Positions 9,307 to 19,100 of a DNA stretch of 64,000 bases are shown piece by piece. The notes beneath the pieces were generated by a model that was not told the origin of the DNA, searched no databases, and was given only the letters and a program-made list of their open reading frames with translations. This DNA comes from Actinomadura hallensis. Lineage in GTDB: Bacteria > Actinomycetota > Actinomycetes > Streptosporangiales > Streptosporangiaceae. A program made the translations under genes and the position numbers. Every line of letters begins with the position of its first letter. Position 1 is the stretch's first letter. The stretch spans positions 868,001 to 932,000 of the forward strand of contig NZ_VFPO01000001.1 of the NCBI RefSeq assembly GCF_006716765.1, given 5' to 3'.

Positions 9307-10101
9307 TCAGTCGGTCCACATGAGGGCTAGGGTCACTTCCACGCCCAGCTCGCCGGCGGTGGTGAAGACGCTGCCGCTGCGGCCGCCGGTGGGGCCGCCC
9401 GTCGCCCAGTAGGACTGGGCGTAGACGACGGTGGAGCCCTGCGTCCAGGAGCGCGTCCAGTAGGCGGGGTCGGGGCGGGGTTGCGGGAGGCCGCTCGCCC
9501 TGGAGGGGGTGAGCAGCTTCGGCCAGCCCTTGTCCCCGGTGACGCGGCTGATGGCGCTCGCCGCGGACGGGCTCGAGAAGCGGGCGATCGACACCGCCGT
9601 GATGATGCGCCTGGACGGGTCGGCGTAGACGGCGGAGTGCATCGTTCCAACGCAGGGGTGGTTGCGCAGGGCCGTGAGGAGCCTGGCGTTGGCGCGGCTC
9701 GTGCACGGCTCGGTGCGGGTGCCCACCCGCGTGAAGGTGTTGCCCTTGGCGGTCCGGATGGTCGGGGACAGGACCGAGGCGGTGTCCGAGCCCGCCGCGC
9801 CTGTGGTGCGCGTGGGGCGCGGCTCCGGCGAGAACGTCGGCGGGGGCGGCGGGGTGTGGGTCGTGTAGGGCGCGGACGTCGGCAGCGTGCTCGTCCTGCG
9901 GGCGTCGTCGTCATCGTCGTCCAGGACGAAGAACGCTCCGATGCCGACCAGCGCGAGGACCCCGGTCAGGCCGAAGGCCAGCAGGGGGACCAGCGCGCCG
10001 CCGCCGCTCCGCCGCGGCGGCGGGAAACCGGGACCGGCGGGGTGCTGGGGCGGGTGACCCGGTCCGCCGGGCGGCGGGCCTGGCCATTGGGGTGCGCTCA
10101 T
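9307..10101 (-). CDS. Membrane-anchored protein with Pro-rich cytosolic N-terminus
   Basis: A 264-residue protein. A Pro/Gly-rich N-terminus (1-33) leads to one transmembrane helix (about 35-60, ALVPLLAFGLTGVLALVGIG), then six Asp residues and a Pro/Thr linker. An outer domain of about 150 residues holds two cysteines (EPC and NHPC) that may pair. The topology suggests the folded part lies outside the membrane. A GGAG-like ribosome site precedes the ATG. I do not recognise the outer domain. Its position between type VII-linked genes hints at a shared role but does not prove one. Confidence 0.75.
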   Translation of the reverse strand: MSAPQWPGPPPGGPGHPPQHPAGPGFPPPRRSGGGALVPLLAFGLTGVLALVGIGAFFVLDDDDDDARRTSTLPTSAPYTTHTPPPPPTFSPEPRPTRTTGAAGSDTASVLSPTIRTAKGNTFTRVGTRTEPCTSRANARLLTALRNHPCVGTMHSAVYADPSRRIITAVSIARFSSPSAASAISRVTGDKGWPKLLTPSRASGLPQPRPDPAYWTRSWTQGSTVVYAQSYWATGGPTGGRSGSVFTTAGELGVEVTLALMWTD

Positions 10102-10272
10102 GGACGCTCCGTGCTGAATCCGGGCGGGGTGGCCGAAGAGATCGGACCAGCGTAGCGGGCAGGCGTTGAGGGAGCGTCCGAGGATGGTAGGTATGTCACG
10201 GATGCCGCGTGCGCGGGGACGGCGGCGATGCGCGCGGAAGTCTCATAGGGTTGCGATGGAGAGGGGAGGCAG

Positions 10273-10353
10273 GTGTCCGACACAAGCCGGCGACCGGTCG
10301 CCGCGCACGGCGACGGCCCGCCCGGCCCGTCCGAGGCTGGGGTGACCCGATGA
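10273..10353 (+). CDS. Possible 26-codon leader peptide gene
   Basis: A short frame starts at a GTG preceded by a very strong GAGGGGAGG ribosome site and reads MSDTSRRPVAAHGDGPPGPS onward. Its TGA (10351-10353) overlaps the ATG of the next gene as ATGA, the typical coupling arrangement. The leader and ribosome site resemble those of the MinD-like gene at 7362. It may be a real small protein or only a ribosome-loading leader for the following gene. It is too short to test by codon statistics here. Confidence 0.45.
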   Translation: MSDTSRRPVAAHGDGPPGPSEAGVTR

Positions 10354-10820
10354 GCAGTGATCTGGTGGCGCTGGTGCGCCGCCGTCCGGACGTGCACGCC
10401 GTGGCCGACGGACTGATCGCCATGGGGGAGCCGCTGGAGCTGCGCGGAGGGGAGCCCGAGCCGACCCTCCTGTTCGACGCCGAGGGCCGGCTGCTCGTCT
10501 CGATCGAGGACGCGGTGCAGGTGTCGGCGCAGAGCGAGATCCTCCGCCTGCTCGGTCCCGAGTTCTCCGCCCGGGTCACCGCCCCGGTGTGGTGGGTGGA
10601 CGTCCGCGCCGCCGCGGACGTGCCCGACGCGGTGCGGGTGGCGCGCAGGTTCGCCGACTCCCTGGTGCACTGGGCCGGCGGGACCGTCTACCCGGACGGC
10701 GCGAGCGAGGCGCCGGCCCGGAGCTGGCGGGCGTCCGGCCAGGGCGGCGGCGGTTCCGCCGTCGGGGTCCAGGGGCAGCCGGACGGCGCCGCCTACCACG
10801 GCGGAGTCATCGGAGGCTGA
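10350..10820 (+). CDS. Conserved hypothetical protein of a type VII secretion neighbourhood
   Basis: A 156-residue protein. An alpha/beta domain (residues 1-115; MSSDLVALVRRRPDVHAVAD, then LLFDAEGRLLVSIED and APVWWVDVRAAA) is followed by a disordered Gly/Ala tail. No catalytic motif stands out. The domain resembles small proteins I associate with DUF6177-type genes in actinobacterial ESX loci, a recollection I could not check. The ATG at 10350 was chosen because it overlaps the leader ORF stop; upstream in-frame sequence is Arg-rich and lacks a ribosome site. Confidence 0.7.
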   Translation: MSSDLVALVRRRPDVHAVADGLIAMGEPLELRGGEPEPTLLFDAEGRLLVSIEDAVQVSAQSEILRLLGPEFSARVTAPVWWVDVRAAADVPDAVRVARRFADSLVHWAGGTVYPDGASEAPARSWRASGQGGGGSAVGVQGQPDGAAYHGGVIGG

Positions 10821-10845
10821 GCCTCCCGGTTCGAGTTCAGTCCGC

Positions 10846-12261
10846 TCAGGCCCAGTCGCGGGTCAGGGGCAGGTCCCAGGGGACGCGGTTCCAGGGGCTG
10901 CACGGCTCGGCGAGGAGATTCCCGACGACCCGCTCGTACTCGTCCTGCGCCCGCCCGCCGCCGGACCAGAGCAGCCGCCCCTGCAGATAGCAGGTCGCCA
11001 TGTCCCGCCACGACGAGTACCGGCGCTGGACGTCGACCGCCAGTGGCAGCATCCGTTCCCAGCAGTACTCCTCTGTCAGCCACCCCACCATGTGGCCCCA
11101 GCGGTAGAGCATGAGCGCCCGGCCGTAGTCCCAGATCAGGAACCGTCCCACGTTCGCGCGCAGCGCCGGGTCGGCGAGGACCTGGAGGCGGCGCAGCTCC
11201 CCGGAGGCGTGGTCGCGGTCGTTGAACAGCCGGTGGAGGAACTGGGCGAGCTCGGTGCCCTCCTCGCTGACGTCCGCTCCGGGCTCGTCGCGCAGCAGCC
11301 GCGGGACGAGCCGCGCGTACTCGCCGCCCTCGTCCCCGTACCGGACGCGCACCAGCTCGATCAGCCGCTCGACGAACGGCGGTTCGAGGTCGTCGCGGGC
11401 GATGAGGGCGTCGACCTCCCGCAGCAGCGTCCGGTACTCCTCCTGCGCCGCGGGCGGCCGGGCGGCGAGGCGGGCTTCGCGGGCGAAGCCGCCGCGGTGC
11501 CCGTCCTGGACGAGCCAGTTGGCGGTGCCGAGGAGCTGTTCGAGGTCGTAGGCGCCCCACGGGTCCCGGAGCAGTTCCTGCGCGGTGCGGCGGTCGGCGG
11601 TGGCGGCGGAGCCGCCGGGGGCGACGCCGAGGCGGTCCAGGAGGAAGCCGTTGACGGCGGCGTAGGGGGCGCTCGCCGCGATGATCCAGCGCTGCACGGG
11701 CGTGAGGCCGTCGCCGGTCCTCACCGGGTCGGGCGTGGAGATCAGCTCCCACAGCCGCCGCCGGAACTCCTCGGCCTGCCGCTCCTCGTTGCCGAAGAAC
11801 CCTGTGAGCTGCGTGCGCAGGGACGGGTGCCGGACGTAGAGGCGGCGGAAGAAGCGCCCGTTCTTCCACACCAGGTGCTCGGGACGCAGGTCGCCGAACG
11901 GCACGCGGGCGCGGCGGTGCACCAGCGCCCGCTCCGCGAACCGGAGCTCCACATCGGACCAGAGATCGAGAAGCGGGGTGAAGCGCAGCAGCAGGGCGAG
12001 GACGAGCGCGCCGCAGAGCAGCCCGGCGCCGGGCGCGAGGGCCCACCGCGCCGCGTCCGGCCGCCCGGCGAGCGACAGCACGGCCCCGGCGAGCAGCAGC
12101 GGGACGCCGCCGGCGCCGAGGGCCGGCGGCCAGGTGGCCGCCTGGACGGGGAACCCGTCGATCCGCAGGACCGCGCGGCCGCCGTCGAACTCGAACGACC
12201 CTTCGGCGAGCGTCCCCTCGACGGCCCGCTCCAGCGCGTCGAGCCGGCCCGCCTCTCCCAT
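10846..12261 (-). CDS. DUF1266 family membrane protein
   Basis: A 471-residue protein. Two hydrophobic segments (about 45-62 and 73-95) precede a large cytosolic part. The C-terminal third has the DUF1266 signature: WDYGRALMLYRWGHMVGWL, then EEYCW, YSSWRDMATCYLQGRLLW. DUF1266 proteins are widespread and of unknown function, often near secretion or polymorphic toxin genes. A TACGGT -10-like hexamer lies 7 bases before the ATG (plus-strand 12269-12274), suggesting a leaderless message. The gene runs opposite to the small gene ending at 10820. Confidence 0.85.
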   Translation of the reverse strand: MGEAGRLDALERAVEGTLAEGSFEFDGGRAVLRIDGFPVQAATWPPALGAGGVPLLLAGAVLSLAGRPDAARWALAPGAGLLCGALVLALLLRFTPLLDLWSDVELRFAERALVHRRARVPFGDLRPEHLVWKNGRFFRRLYVRHPSLRTQLTGFFGNEERQAEEFRRRLWELISTPDPVRTGDGLTPVQRWIIAASAPYAAVNGFLLDRLGVAPGGSAATADRRTAQELLRDPWGAYDLEQLLGTANWLVQDGHRGGFAREARLAARPPAAQEEYRTLLREVDALIARDDLEPPFVERLIELVRVRYGDEGGEYARLVPRLLRDEPGADVSEEGTELAQFLHRLFNDRDHASGELRRLQVLADPALRANVGRFLIWDYGRALMLYRWGHMVGWLTEEYCWERMLPLAVDVQRRYSSWRDMATCYLQGRLLWSGGGRAQDEYERVVGNLLAEPCSPWNRVPWDLPLTRDWA

Positions 12262-12368
12262 GATCAGGACCGTACCTCATCCCTCACGGGTAGATCATCG
12301 GCCGTGTCCGGTGTTCGCAGCGGCAAGCCGGCGGAAAGCCCCGGCCGTGGGAAGGCGGCTCCGCTCGT

Positions 12369-13310
12369 TCAGGCGGAGGTCAGGTGCTGCATGAGGTGGC
12401 TGTGGCGCTGCCAGCCGTCCTGGGAGCGCCCGTCCCCGAGCGGGAAGAACGTGAGGGGCGCGCGGGGCGGCCCGACCTGCTGGCCGGGGATGCCGGGCGG
12501 ACCCGACACCGTCCCGGCGACGGCCAGCGCGACGGGCGCGGGCGCGCCGGTCCAGCGGGGCTCGGTGGTGAGGTCGGCGCGGCCGGGGGTGAGCTGGACG
12601 AACAGCGACGCGATCGTCTGGTCGGCGGCCAGCGCGCCGACGAGGGTCGGCAGGTGCCGCAGGGGCGGCGGGTCCTCCGGCATGTAGCCGACGGTGACCG
12701 TGCTGACCTCGCTGACGCCGCCCCCGGGACCCGTGGTGAAGTCGCAGATCGCCTGGGCGGGGCGGGGGCCGTCGCCGACGACGAGGAGCCGCGCGGTCGA
12801 GCGTCCCCGCGCGAACTCGGTGAACCGGTCGCGGCGCCACGGATGCTCCAGCGGTTCCGCGGGCCCGAGCGCGCCGGGCGGCTTGCCGGTGAGCAGGTGC
12901 ATGAGGCGTTCGACCGGGCCGCCGAGGTCGCCCTCGGCGCCGTGCCGGGTGCGGTAGACGAGGGTGAGCTGCGCACCGATGGGGGCGGTGGGACGGGTCG
13001 TGTACCCGGGCGCGTAGTCGCGGGCCTCCGGGACGGGGACGAACGTCGCGCCGCCCCATTTCAGGGGCCGCCCGGTGAGGCCCTCGTAGTAGCCGTCGCC
13101 GTGGCGGACGACCCACTGCAGGTCGTTGCCCGACGCGGCGGTGCGCAGGGGGAGCGACAGCCGGGACTCCAGGGGGGTGACCAGCTGCAGGGTGCGGCCG
13201 CTCGCGGCGCAGTCGCCGAGGGCCTTGTTCAGCCAGGCGCTCAGGGGCACCAGCGGCCGGTCCTGCAGCACGACCATGGCCTGGTCGGTCAGTGCGTCTA
13301 CTGTGCTCAT
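12369..13310 (-). CDS. DUF6177-like protein linked to type VII secretion
   Basis: A 313-residue soluble protein. Recognisable segments are VPLSAWLNKALGDCAASGR, LQLVTPLESRLSLPLR and WVVRHGDGYYEGLTGRPLKW. I associate these with DUF6177 proteins beside ESX genes in Streptomyces and Actinomadura; the name is from memory. There is no signal peptide or membrane segment and no obvious catalytic motif. A TAGACT -10-like hexamer (plus-strand 13320-13325) sits 9 bases before the ATG, so the transcript may be leaderless. Confidence 0.7.
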   Translation of the reverse strand: MSTVDALTDQAMVVLQDRPLVPLSAWLNKALGDCAASGRTLQLVTPLESRLSLPLRTAASGNDLQWVVRHGDGYYEGLTGRPLKWGGATFVPVPEARDYAPGYTTRPTAPIGAQLTLVYRTRHGAEGDLGGPVERLMHLLTGKPPGALGPAEPLEHPWRRDRFTEFARGRSTARLLVVGDGPRPAQAICDFTTGPGGGVSEVSTVTVGYMPEDPPPLRHLPTLVGALAADQTIASLFVQLTPGRADLTTEPRWTGAPAPVALAVAGTVSGPPGIPGQQVGPPRAPLTFFPLGDGRSQDGWQRHSHLMQHLTSA

Positions 13311-13471
13311 CCTCAGGGGAGTCTAGCGATCGCGGCCGGTCCCGGACGGGCTCGGCGCCCGGGACGACGGGGCGCCAGGAGGGGAAGAGTCGCCCGGCGG
13401 GGACGGGGCGCCCGGCGGGGACGGGGCCACTTCCGTGGGGCCAGGGTGGCGCCTGTCCAATCTGTGCTGAA

Positions 13472-14926
13472 ATGTTACGGATGCAGCGAGCCTCGGCGCG
13501 GAACCCCGTGTACTACACGGGCGACCCCCACGCGGACGACGCCTCACCGCCGGAGGACCCGGCGCGGGGGCGTCTCTGGCGCGTGCTCGGCTGGCTGTCC
13601 ATCGCGATGTCGGTGGTGCTGGTGGCCGGCAGCCTCACCGCCTACGGCGCCTGGCGGCGCCTCGACGGCCAGATCGACCGGGAGAACCTGGACGGGCGGC
13701 TCGGCGACAACCGCCCGGAGAAGCTCAACGGCTCGCTGAACATCCTGCTGATCGGCTCCGACAGCCGCCGGGGGAGCAACGCCCGCTACGGCTCCGAACC
13801 CGGGCAGCGCTCCGACACCACGATCCTGCTGCACATCTCGCCCGGCGGCGAGGAGGCCATCGGCATCAGCTTCCCCCGCGACTCGATGGTGCAGATGCCG
13901 CCCTGCAAGAAGAAGGACGGCACCACCGTCCCCGCCCAGTTCGGGATGATCAACGCGGCGTTCTCGAACGGCGGCCCCGCCTGCACCTGGCGGACGATCG
14001 AGTCCCTCACCGACATCCACATCGACCACTACGTCGAGGTGGACTTCGCCGGGTTCAAACGGGTCGTGGACGCGCTCGGCGGCGTGGAGATCTGCGTGCC
14101 CCGGCGCATCGACGACCCGAAGGCCGAGCTGCGGCTGCGGGCGGGGCGGCAGGTGGTCCGCGGCGAGCAGGCCCTCGGCTACGTCCGGACCCGCTACGGC
14201 CTCGGCGACGGCTCCGACCTCGACCGGATCAAGCGGCAGCAGGCGTTCATGGCGTCGGTCGTCAAGGAGGCCACCGACAAGGGCATGCTCACCGACCCGG
14301 GACGCACCTACGACTTCCTCTCCGCCGTCACCAAGTCGATCAAGGCGGACGACGGGCTCTCGCTCTCGGTGATGCAGAAGCTGGCGGGCGGGCTCCGGGG
14401 GATGAGCGCCGGGAAGGTCCGGTTCGTCACCGTCCCGGTGGAGCCGTACCCGCAGGACCCGAACCGCGTCCAGTTCAACCGCGCCCTCGCCGAGCCGCTC
14501 TTCAAGGCCGTCCGGGAGGACAACAAGCTCCCCGAGCGCAAGCCCGTCCCGGTGCAGCACAAGGTGCAGCCCGTCCCGCCCGCGCAGGTCAGGGTCGGCG
14601 TCTACAACGGCGCGGGCACCCCCGGCCTCGCCCAGCGGACCGCGGACCAGCTCGCCGGACGCGGCTTCCAGATCGTCAAGGTCGGCACCGCGAACCGGCG
14701 CTACGCCCGCACCCAGATCCTCTACGGCGCGGGCGCGGAACGGCAGGCCGCCCGCATGGCGATCGCCGTCCCCGGCCCCAAGCCCCGCCCCTGGCGCGCC
14801 GCCCGCCCCGGGCACGTCTACCTGGTCATCGGCCAGAACGGCGCCGAACTGCGCGTCCTGAACGCGAAGGTCCCCAAGGTCGCCGGCGAGGTCCGCGCCG
14901 ACCGCGACGTCTGCGAAGCCACCTGA
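13472..14926 (+). CDS. LytR-CpsA-Psr family glycopolymer ligase with LytR_C domain
   Basis: A roughly 484-residue protein. A transmembrane helix lies near residues 42-65. The LCP domain follows: LNILLIGSDSR, RSDTTILLHI, ISFPRDSMV and the Arg-rich GYVRTRYGLGDGSDLDRIKRQ. LCP enzymes move lipid-linked wall polymers onto peptidoglycan outside the membrane. After about residue 372 a LytR_C domain begins (VRVGVYNGAGTPGLAQRTAD). The start is uncertain: ATGs at 13472 and 13481 are both possible and neither has a clear ribosome site. It sits just before the polysaccharide locus and could attach that polymer. Confidence 0.88.
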   Translation: MLRMQRASARNPVYYTGDPHADDASPPEDPARGRLWRVLGWLSIAMSVVLVAGSLTAYGAWRRLDGQIDRENLDGRLGDNRPEKLNGSLNILLIGSDSRRGSNARYGSEPGQRSDTTILLHISPGGEEAIGISFPRDSMVQMPPCKKKDGTTVPAQFGMINAAFSNGGPACTWRTIESLTDIHIDHYVEVDFAGFKRVVDALGGVEICVPRRIDDPKAELRLRAGRQVVRGEQALGYVRTRYGLGDGSDLDRIKRQQAFMASVVKEATDKGMLTDPGRTYDFLSAVTKSIKADDGLSLSVMQKLAGGLRGMSAGKVRFVTVPVEPYPQDPNRVQFNRALAEPLFKAVREDNKLPERKPVPVQHKVQPVPPAQVRVGVYNGAGTPGLAQRTADQLAGRGFQIVKVGTANRRYARTQILYGAGAERQAARMAIAVPGPKPRPWRAARPGHVYLVIGQNGAELRVLNAKVPKVAGEVRADRDVCEAT

Positions 14927-15191
14927 CGCGCCCTCACACGGGACGCGATGACCCGGTGCCGCCGGTGCGCCGCGCCGGACGCCCCTCGCCCCAAGCGTCA
15001 CAGTGGATCGGTATCGTGTCGGCGCGTAACCCCTCACCCGCCGCGAAGCGTCCTATGTAAGACAGCCCGTCCAATCCCTCCGACCCCCGAACGACCCCCG
15101 ACGAGCAGCCCCCCGACCCAGCCTCCCGACCCCCTGCCCTGAGAGCCGTCCCCCGCACAGGGCTCTACCGGGCGCTCCCCCGGAACGGACG

Positions 15192-16172
15192 ATGCAGCCC
15201 GAAGCCTTCACGTTACTGATGACCGTGTACGGCGGTGATCGAGCGGAGCACATGCGGGTCGCCTTCCGCAGTGCGGTGCACGACCAGACCCTGCGCCCCG
15301 ACCAGGTCGTCCTGGTCCAGGACGGTCCCGTAGGGCCGGAGATGGCGGCGTGCCTGCGGGAACTCCTCGCCACCAGCCCGGTCGAGGTGTCGTTCGTGCA
15401 CCTCGAGCACAACCGCGGCCTCGGCCCCGCCCTCGACGCGGGTCTCCGCGCCGCCCGGCACGACATCGTCGCCCGCATGGACGCCGACGACGTCGCCATG
15501 CCCCACCGTTTCCAGACGCAGGTCCCCCTCGTGCGCGCGGGAGCCGACCTCGTCGGCGCCGGCCTCCTGGAGTTCGACACCGACATCACCGACGTCGTCG
15601 GCAGGCGCACCCCGCCGAGCGACCCCGCCGACATCGCCCGCTACTCCCGCCTCCACGACCCGTTCAACCACCCCACCGTCGTCTACCGCCGCAGCGCCGT
15701 CGTCGCGGCGGGCGGTTACGGCGATCTGCCGCTGATGGAGGACTACTGGCTCTTCGTGCGGATGATCGCGAACGGGGCACGGATGATCAACGTCGCGGAG
15801 CCGCTCGTCTACTACCGCGTGGGGGACGGCGCCTACGAGCGGCGCGGGGGCCGCGACCTGCTGCGCTCGGAACTGCGGCTGCAGCGGCAGATGCTGCGCG
15901 AGGGCTTCATCTCCCAGCCGCAGTACTGGCGCAACGTGATGGTGCGCGGCGGCTACCGGCTGGTCCCCACCATGATCCGCAGACCGTTCTACCGGCGCGT
16001 CGTCGCGACCTACGGAGCCCGCCGCAACCGCTCCCGCGAACGCGAGGACGCCGTCCGCACCGAGATCGCGGTGCCGCGCGACCACGTGCCCCGGCCCCGC
16101 GGGGCAGCCGCCGAACCCGGCCGCGAGCCCGGCGCCGGCTACGAGCCCGCCCCACCCCGCGGCGAACACTGA
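15192..16172 (+). CDS. Family 2 glycosyltransferase
   Basis: A 326-residue protein with a GT-A fold: TLLMTVYGGDR at the N-terminus, VVLVQDGP, NRGLGPALDAGL and the metal-binding ARMDADDVAMP (DAD motif). A second acidic site is LPLMEDYWLFVRM, the usual ED base motif. The C-terminal 60 residues are Arg/Pro-rich and disordered. There is no membrane helix. The donor and acceptor are unknown. It begins the polysaccharide region and ends 21 bp from the convergent beta-propeller gene. Confidence 0.88.
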   Translation: MQPEAFTLLMTVYGGDRAEHMRVAFRSAVHDQTLRPDQVVLVQDGPVGPEMAACLRELLATSPVEVSFVHLEHNRGLGPALDAGLRAARHDIVARMDADDVAMPHRFQTQVPLVRAGADLVGAGLLEFDTDITDVVGRRTPPSDPADIARYSRLHDPFNHPTVVYRRSAVVAAGGYGDLPLMEDYWLFVRMIANGARMINVAEPLVYYRVGDGAYERRGGRDLLRSELRLQRQMLREGFISQPQYWRNVMVRGGYRLVPTMIRRPFYRRVVATYGARRNRSREREDAVRTEIAVPRDHVPRPRGAAAEPGREPGAGYEPAPPRGEH

Positions 16173-16193
16173 CCGTTCGCGGGACGGGCCGCC

Positions 16194-19100
16194 TCACGAA
16201 AGCGGCCGACTCCACAGGACCGGTTGCTCATCGGAGCGCGACACGGTGCGGCCGACGCCGAGCAGCGTGTCATTGAACGGCGTCAAGCCGGTGATCTCCT
16301 GATCGCCCGTTCCTGCCAGGACGTCCCCGCCAGGCGTCTCCACCTCCCACGACGTGCCGTCGGCCGACGTCCACATGACGACGTCGGCCGTGCCCGTTTC
16401 GCCGGTGGCGCCGGAGACTGCGAACCCCTGCGGCGTGGCCGCCACCGCCGTGATCCGGGTGGGGCCCGGCGTGTCGGGGGACGGCAACCGGCTCTCTCGC
16501 CACGTCTTCCCGCCGTCCGTCGAGATGAAGCTCAACGCCGTCGTGCCGGACGTTCCCGTGCCGTCGCCCGCTGCGATGAGCACGTCGCCCTTTGCCGCCA
16601 CATGCCTGAGCCAACCATGGGACACGCCGGAAGGAAGCTGAAGGTCCTGCAGCCGCCACTTCTTGCCGTCGGGCGAGGTCCACACAGCCGGGTGACCGGG
16701 GTCCCGCGAGTCGGGCTTCCGCATGCCGCCGACGGCGACGAAGCCGAAGGATCCGCCGACCGCCGACCGGATCCAGCGGTTGCCGTCCTTCTCCGCGGTG
16801 AGGTCGTTGCGGCCTTCGCCGCCGCCCCGCTGCCAGGACTTCAGGTCGGGTGAGAACCAGATCGCGCCGGACGGCCCGTCGTCACCGACGACGACGTAAC
16901 CGGACGGGCCGGCGGCGGCGCCATAGGCGGCCAGGGCGTGCGGACCCTTCTGATCGAACACCGGATCGGTGTCGGCGGGCTCCCAGATGCCGCCGTCCGC
17001 CGAGGTCAGGACGATCGGCTTGCGGGGTGCGCCGCCCCCGTCGCCGACCGCGAGCCAGCCCGCACCGCCGTGCGCTACCCCGAGCAGCCGCTGCAGGGCC
17101 GGGCGGGAAATTCCGCCGGAGAAGCGGGCGCGGTTCCATGTCGAGCCGTCCGCCGACGTCCAGATCGCGGCGTCGCCGCCGCTGCTGCCGACCGCGACCG
17201 CCCGGGCGCCCTTGGCGGCGACCGCGGTGACGGTCTTGTCGCTGCGGAACGCGCCCGGAATCTTGAGCGGGTCGACGGCGGTCTCGGTGCCGTCGGCGCC
17301 GCGCACCGCCAGGAGCGCGTTACGGTCGCCATTGCCGGGGTCGTGACCGACCAGCACGGTGTGGGCGCCGGTGGCGGACGCACTGAGCATGCGGCGGCCC
17401 GACGCCGCGGGGAGCGTGCCCGCGTCCTGCCAGGAGTCGCCGTCCGCGGAGCGGGAGATGAGCAGGTCCCGCCCTCGCTCGGAGACGGCGACGAAGCCGT
17501 CCCCGGTGCCCAGCAGCCGCTGGACGTACCGGTAGCCGTCGGGCTCCAGCTTCCCGCCCTTCTTCCAGTCGGCGGCGTCTGCGGACGTGTAGACCTGGCC
17601 GTAGACCGACTTCCCGGCCTTGACCTCGCGGACGGCCACCAGCCCGGCCTCGCCGCCGCCGATCTTCAGCCCCCGGGTGCCCTTGGGGGCCGGGATCTCG
17701 GCGGGCGACCAGGTGCGGCCGCCGTCCGTCGAGCGCCACGCGCGGTGGAAGGAAGGCTCGTCCCGCTCGGGGGTGTGCTCGGTCTCCATCAGGACGACGC
17801 CGTCCCTGAACGCGACCTCCTCCACCACCACCTTTCCACGGATCGGCAGGCCGGTCTGCCTGCCGATCAGCGCCTCCCAGTTCCGCCCGTCGGACGACAG
17901 CCAGATGGCGGGTGCCGAGTCGCTGAAGTCGCGCTTGCGAGAGTGCTCGCCGATGGCGAGGAAGCCCTTGTCGGTGCCTATGACCTGCGACACGCGGTTC
18001 CCCGGGCCGAAGACGTCACCGGCCGCGTCGGGCTGGCGTCGCCACGTCCGGCCGTCCTCGCTCGTCCACACGACCCCGCCGCCTGGACGGGCGCCGATCG
18101 CGATCCAGCGGTCCGGGCCGCCGCCGACCACCCTCGGCACCTCGGCGGCGGACCCGCCGCCGCTCGCTCCCTCGACCTCGGCGCTCTCGAAGCCGCGGCC
18201 GCCGTCGGCCGACACCAGGAACACGCCTCGGTTGCCGCCGGGACCGGACTCCGCGCCGACGGCGACGACGGTCGTGCCGGACGAGGCGACGTCGGTGAGC
18301 TCCTGGTCGCGGCCGTCGGCGCGGGCCGCCGGGTCGGCCGGGAACGACTCGCCCGCGAGCCGTGCGCCCTCGGCGTTCCCATCGGCGTCGTCGCCCATGC
18401 CGAGCAGCGCGACGCCGCCGCCCGCGACCAGTGCCGCGGCCGCCACTCCGCCGACGACGCCGAAGACGAGCTTCTTGCGGATCTTCTTGCGCTTGGGCTT
18501 GGCCGGTGTACGCCACGGCTCGTCCACCACCGGGGGCGGCGGTGGGACTGGAGGGGGAGAGGCGGACACGGGGCCGCCCGGCACCGGGTTGCCGGACGCG
18601 GTACCGCCGGACGCCCCGGCCGACGGGATCTCCTGCGCCCACGGGAACGCCTGGGGGGCGGGCGCCGGTGACTGCCCGGGAATCTCCTGCGCGTAGGGAA
18701 ACGGTTCCGGGGCAGGAGGCTTCGGCGTGTCAGGGATCTCCTGCGCCCAGGGGAACGGGGGCGGCGCGGCCGGTGGCTGCGGTGCGGCGGTGTGGGGGTC
18801 CGGGAGCTGAGGTGCGGGAGGCTGCGAAGCGGGGGGCTGCGAAGCGGGGGGCTGCGGCGCGGCGGGCGGTTGTGCGGGGGGCTGCGGCGGCGGTTGTGGA
18901 AGCTCCGGTGGAGGCGGCGCCTGCGCGGGCGGCGGCGCGCCCGGTGCTCCCTGCGCCCAGGGGAACGGCGGGGGAGGGGAGGGGAGACCCGCTTCCTGCT
19001 GCGCGGGCGTCTCCGGGAGGCGTTCCACGCGCGTGCGGTCCTGCGCCTGCTCTTCTCCCTGTGGTACGCCCTCTTCCGCCGAGGCCTCCTGGGCATCGGA

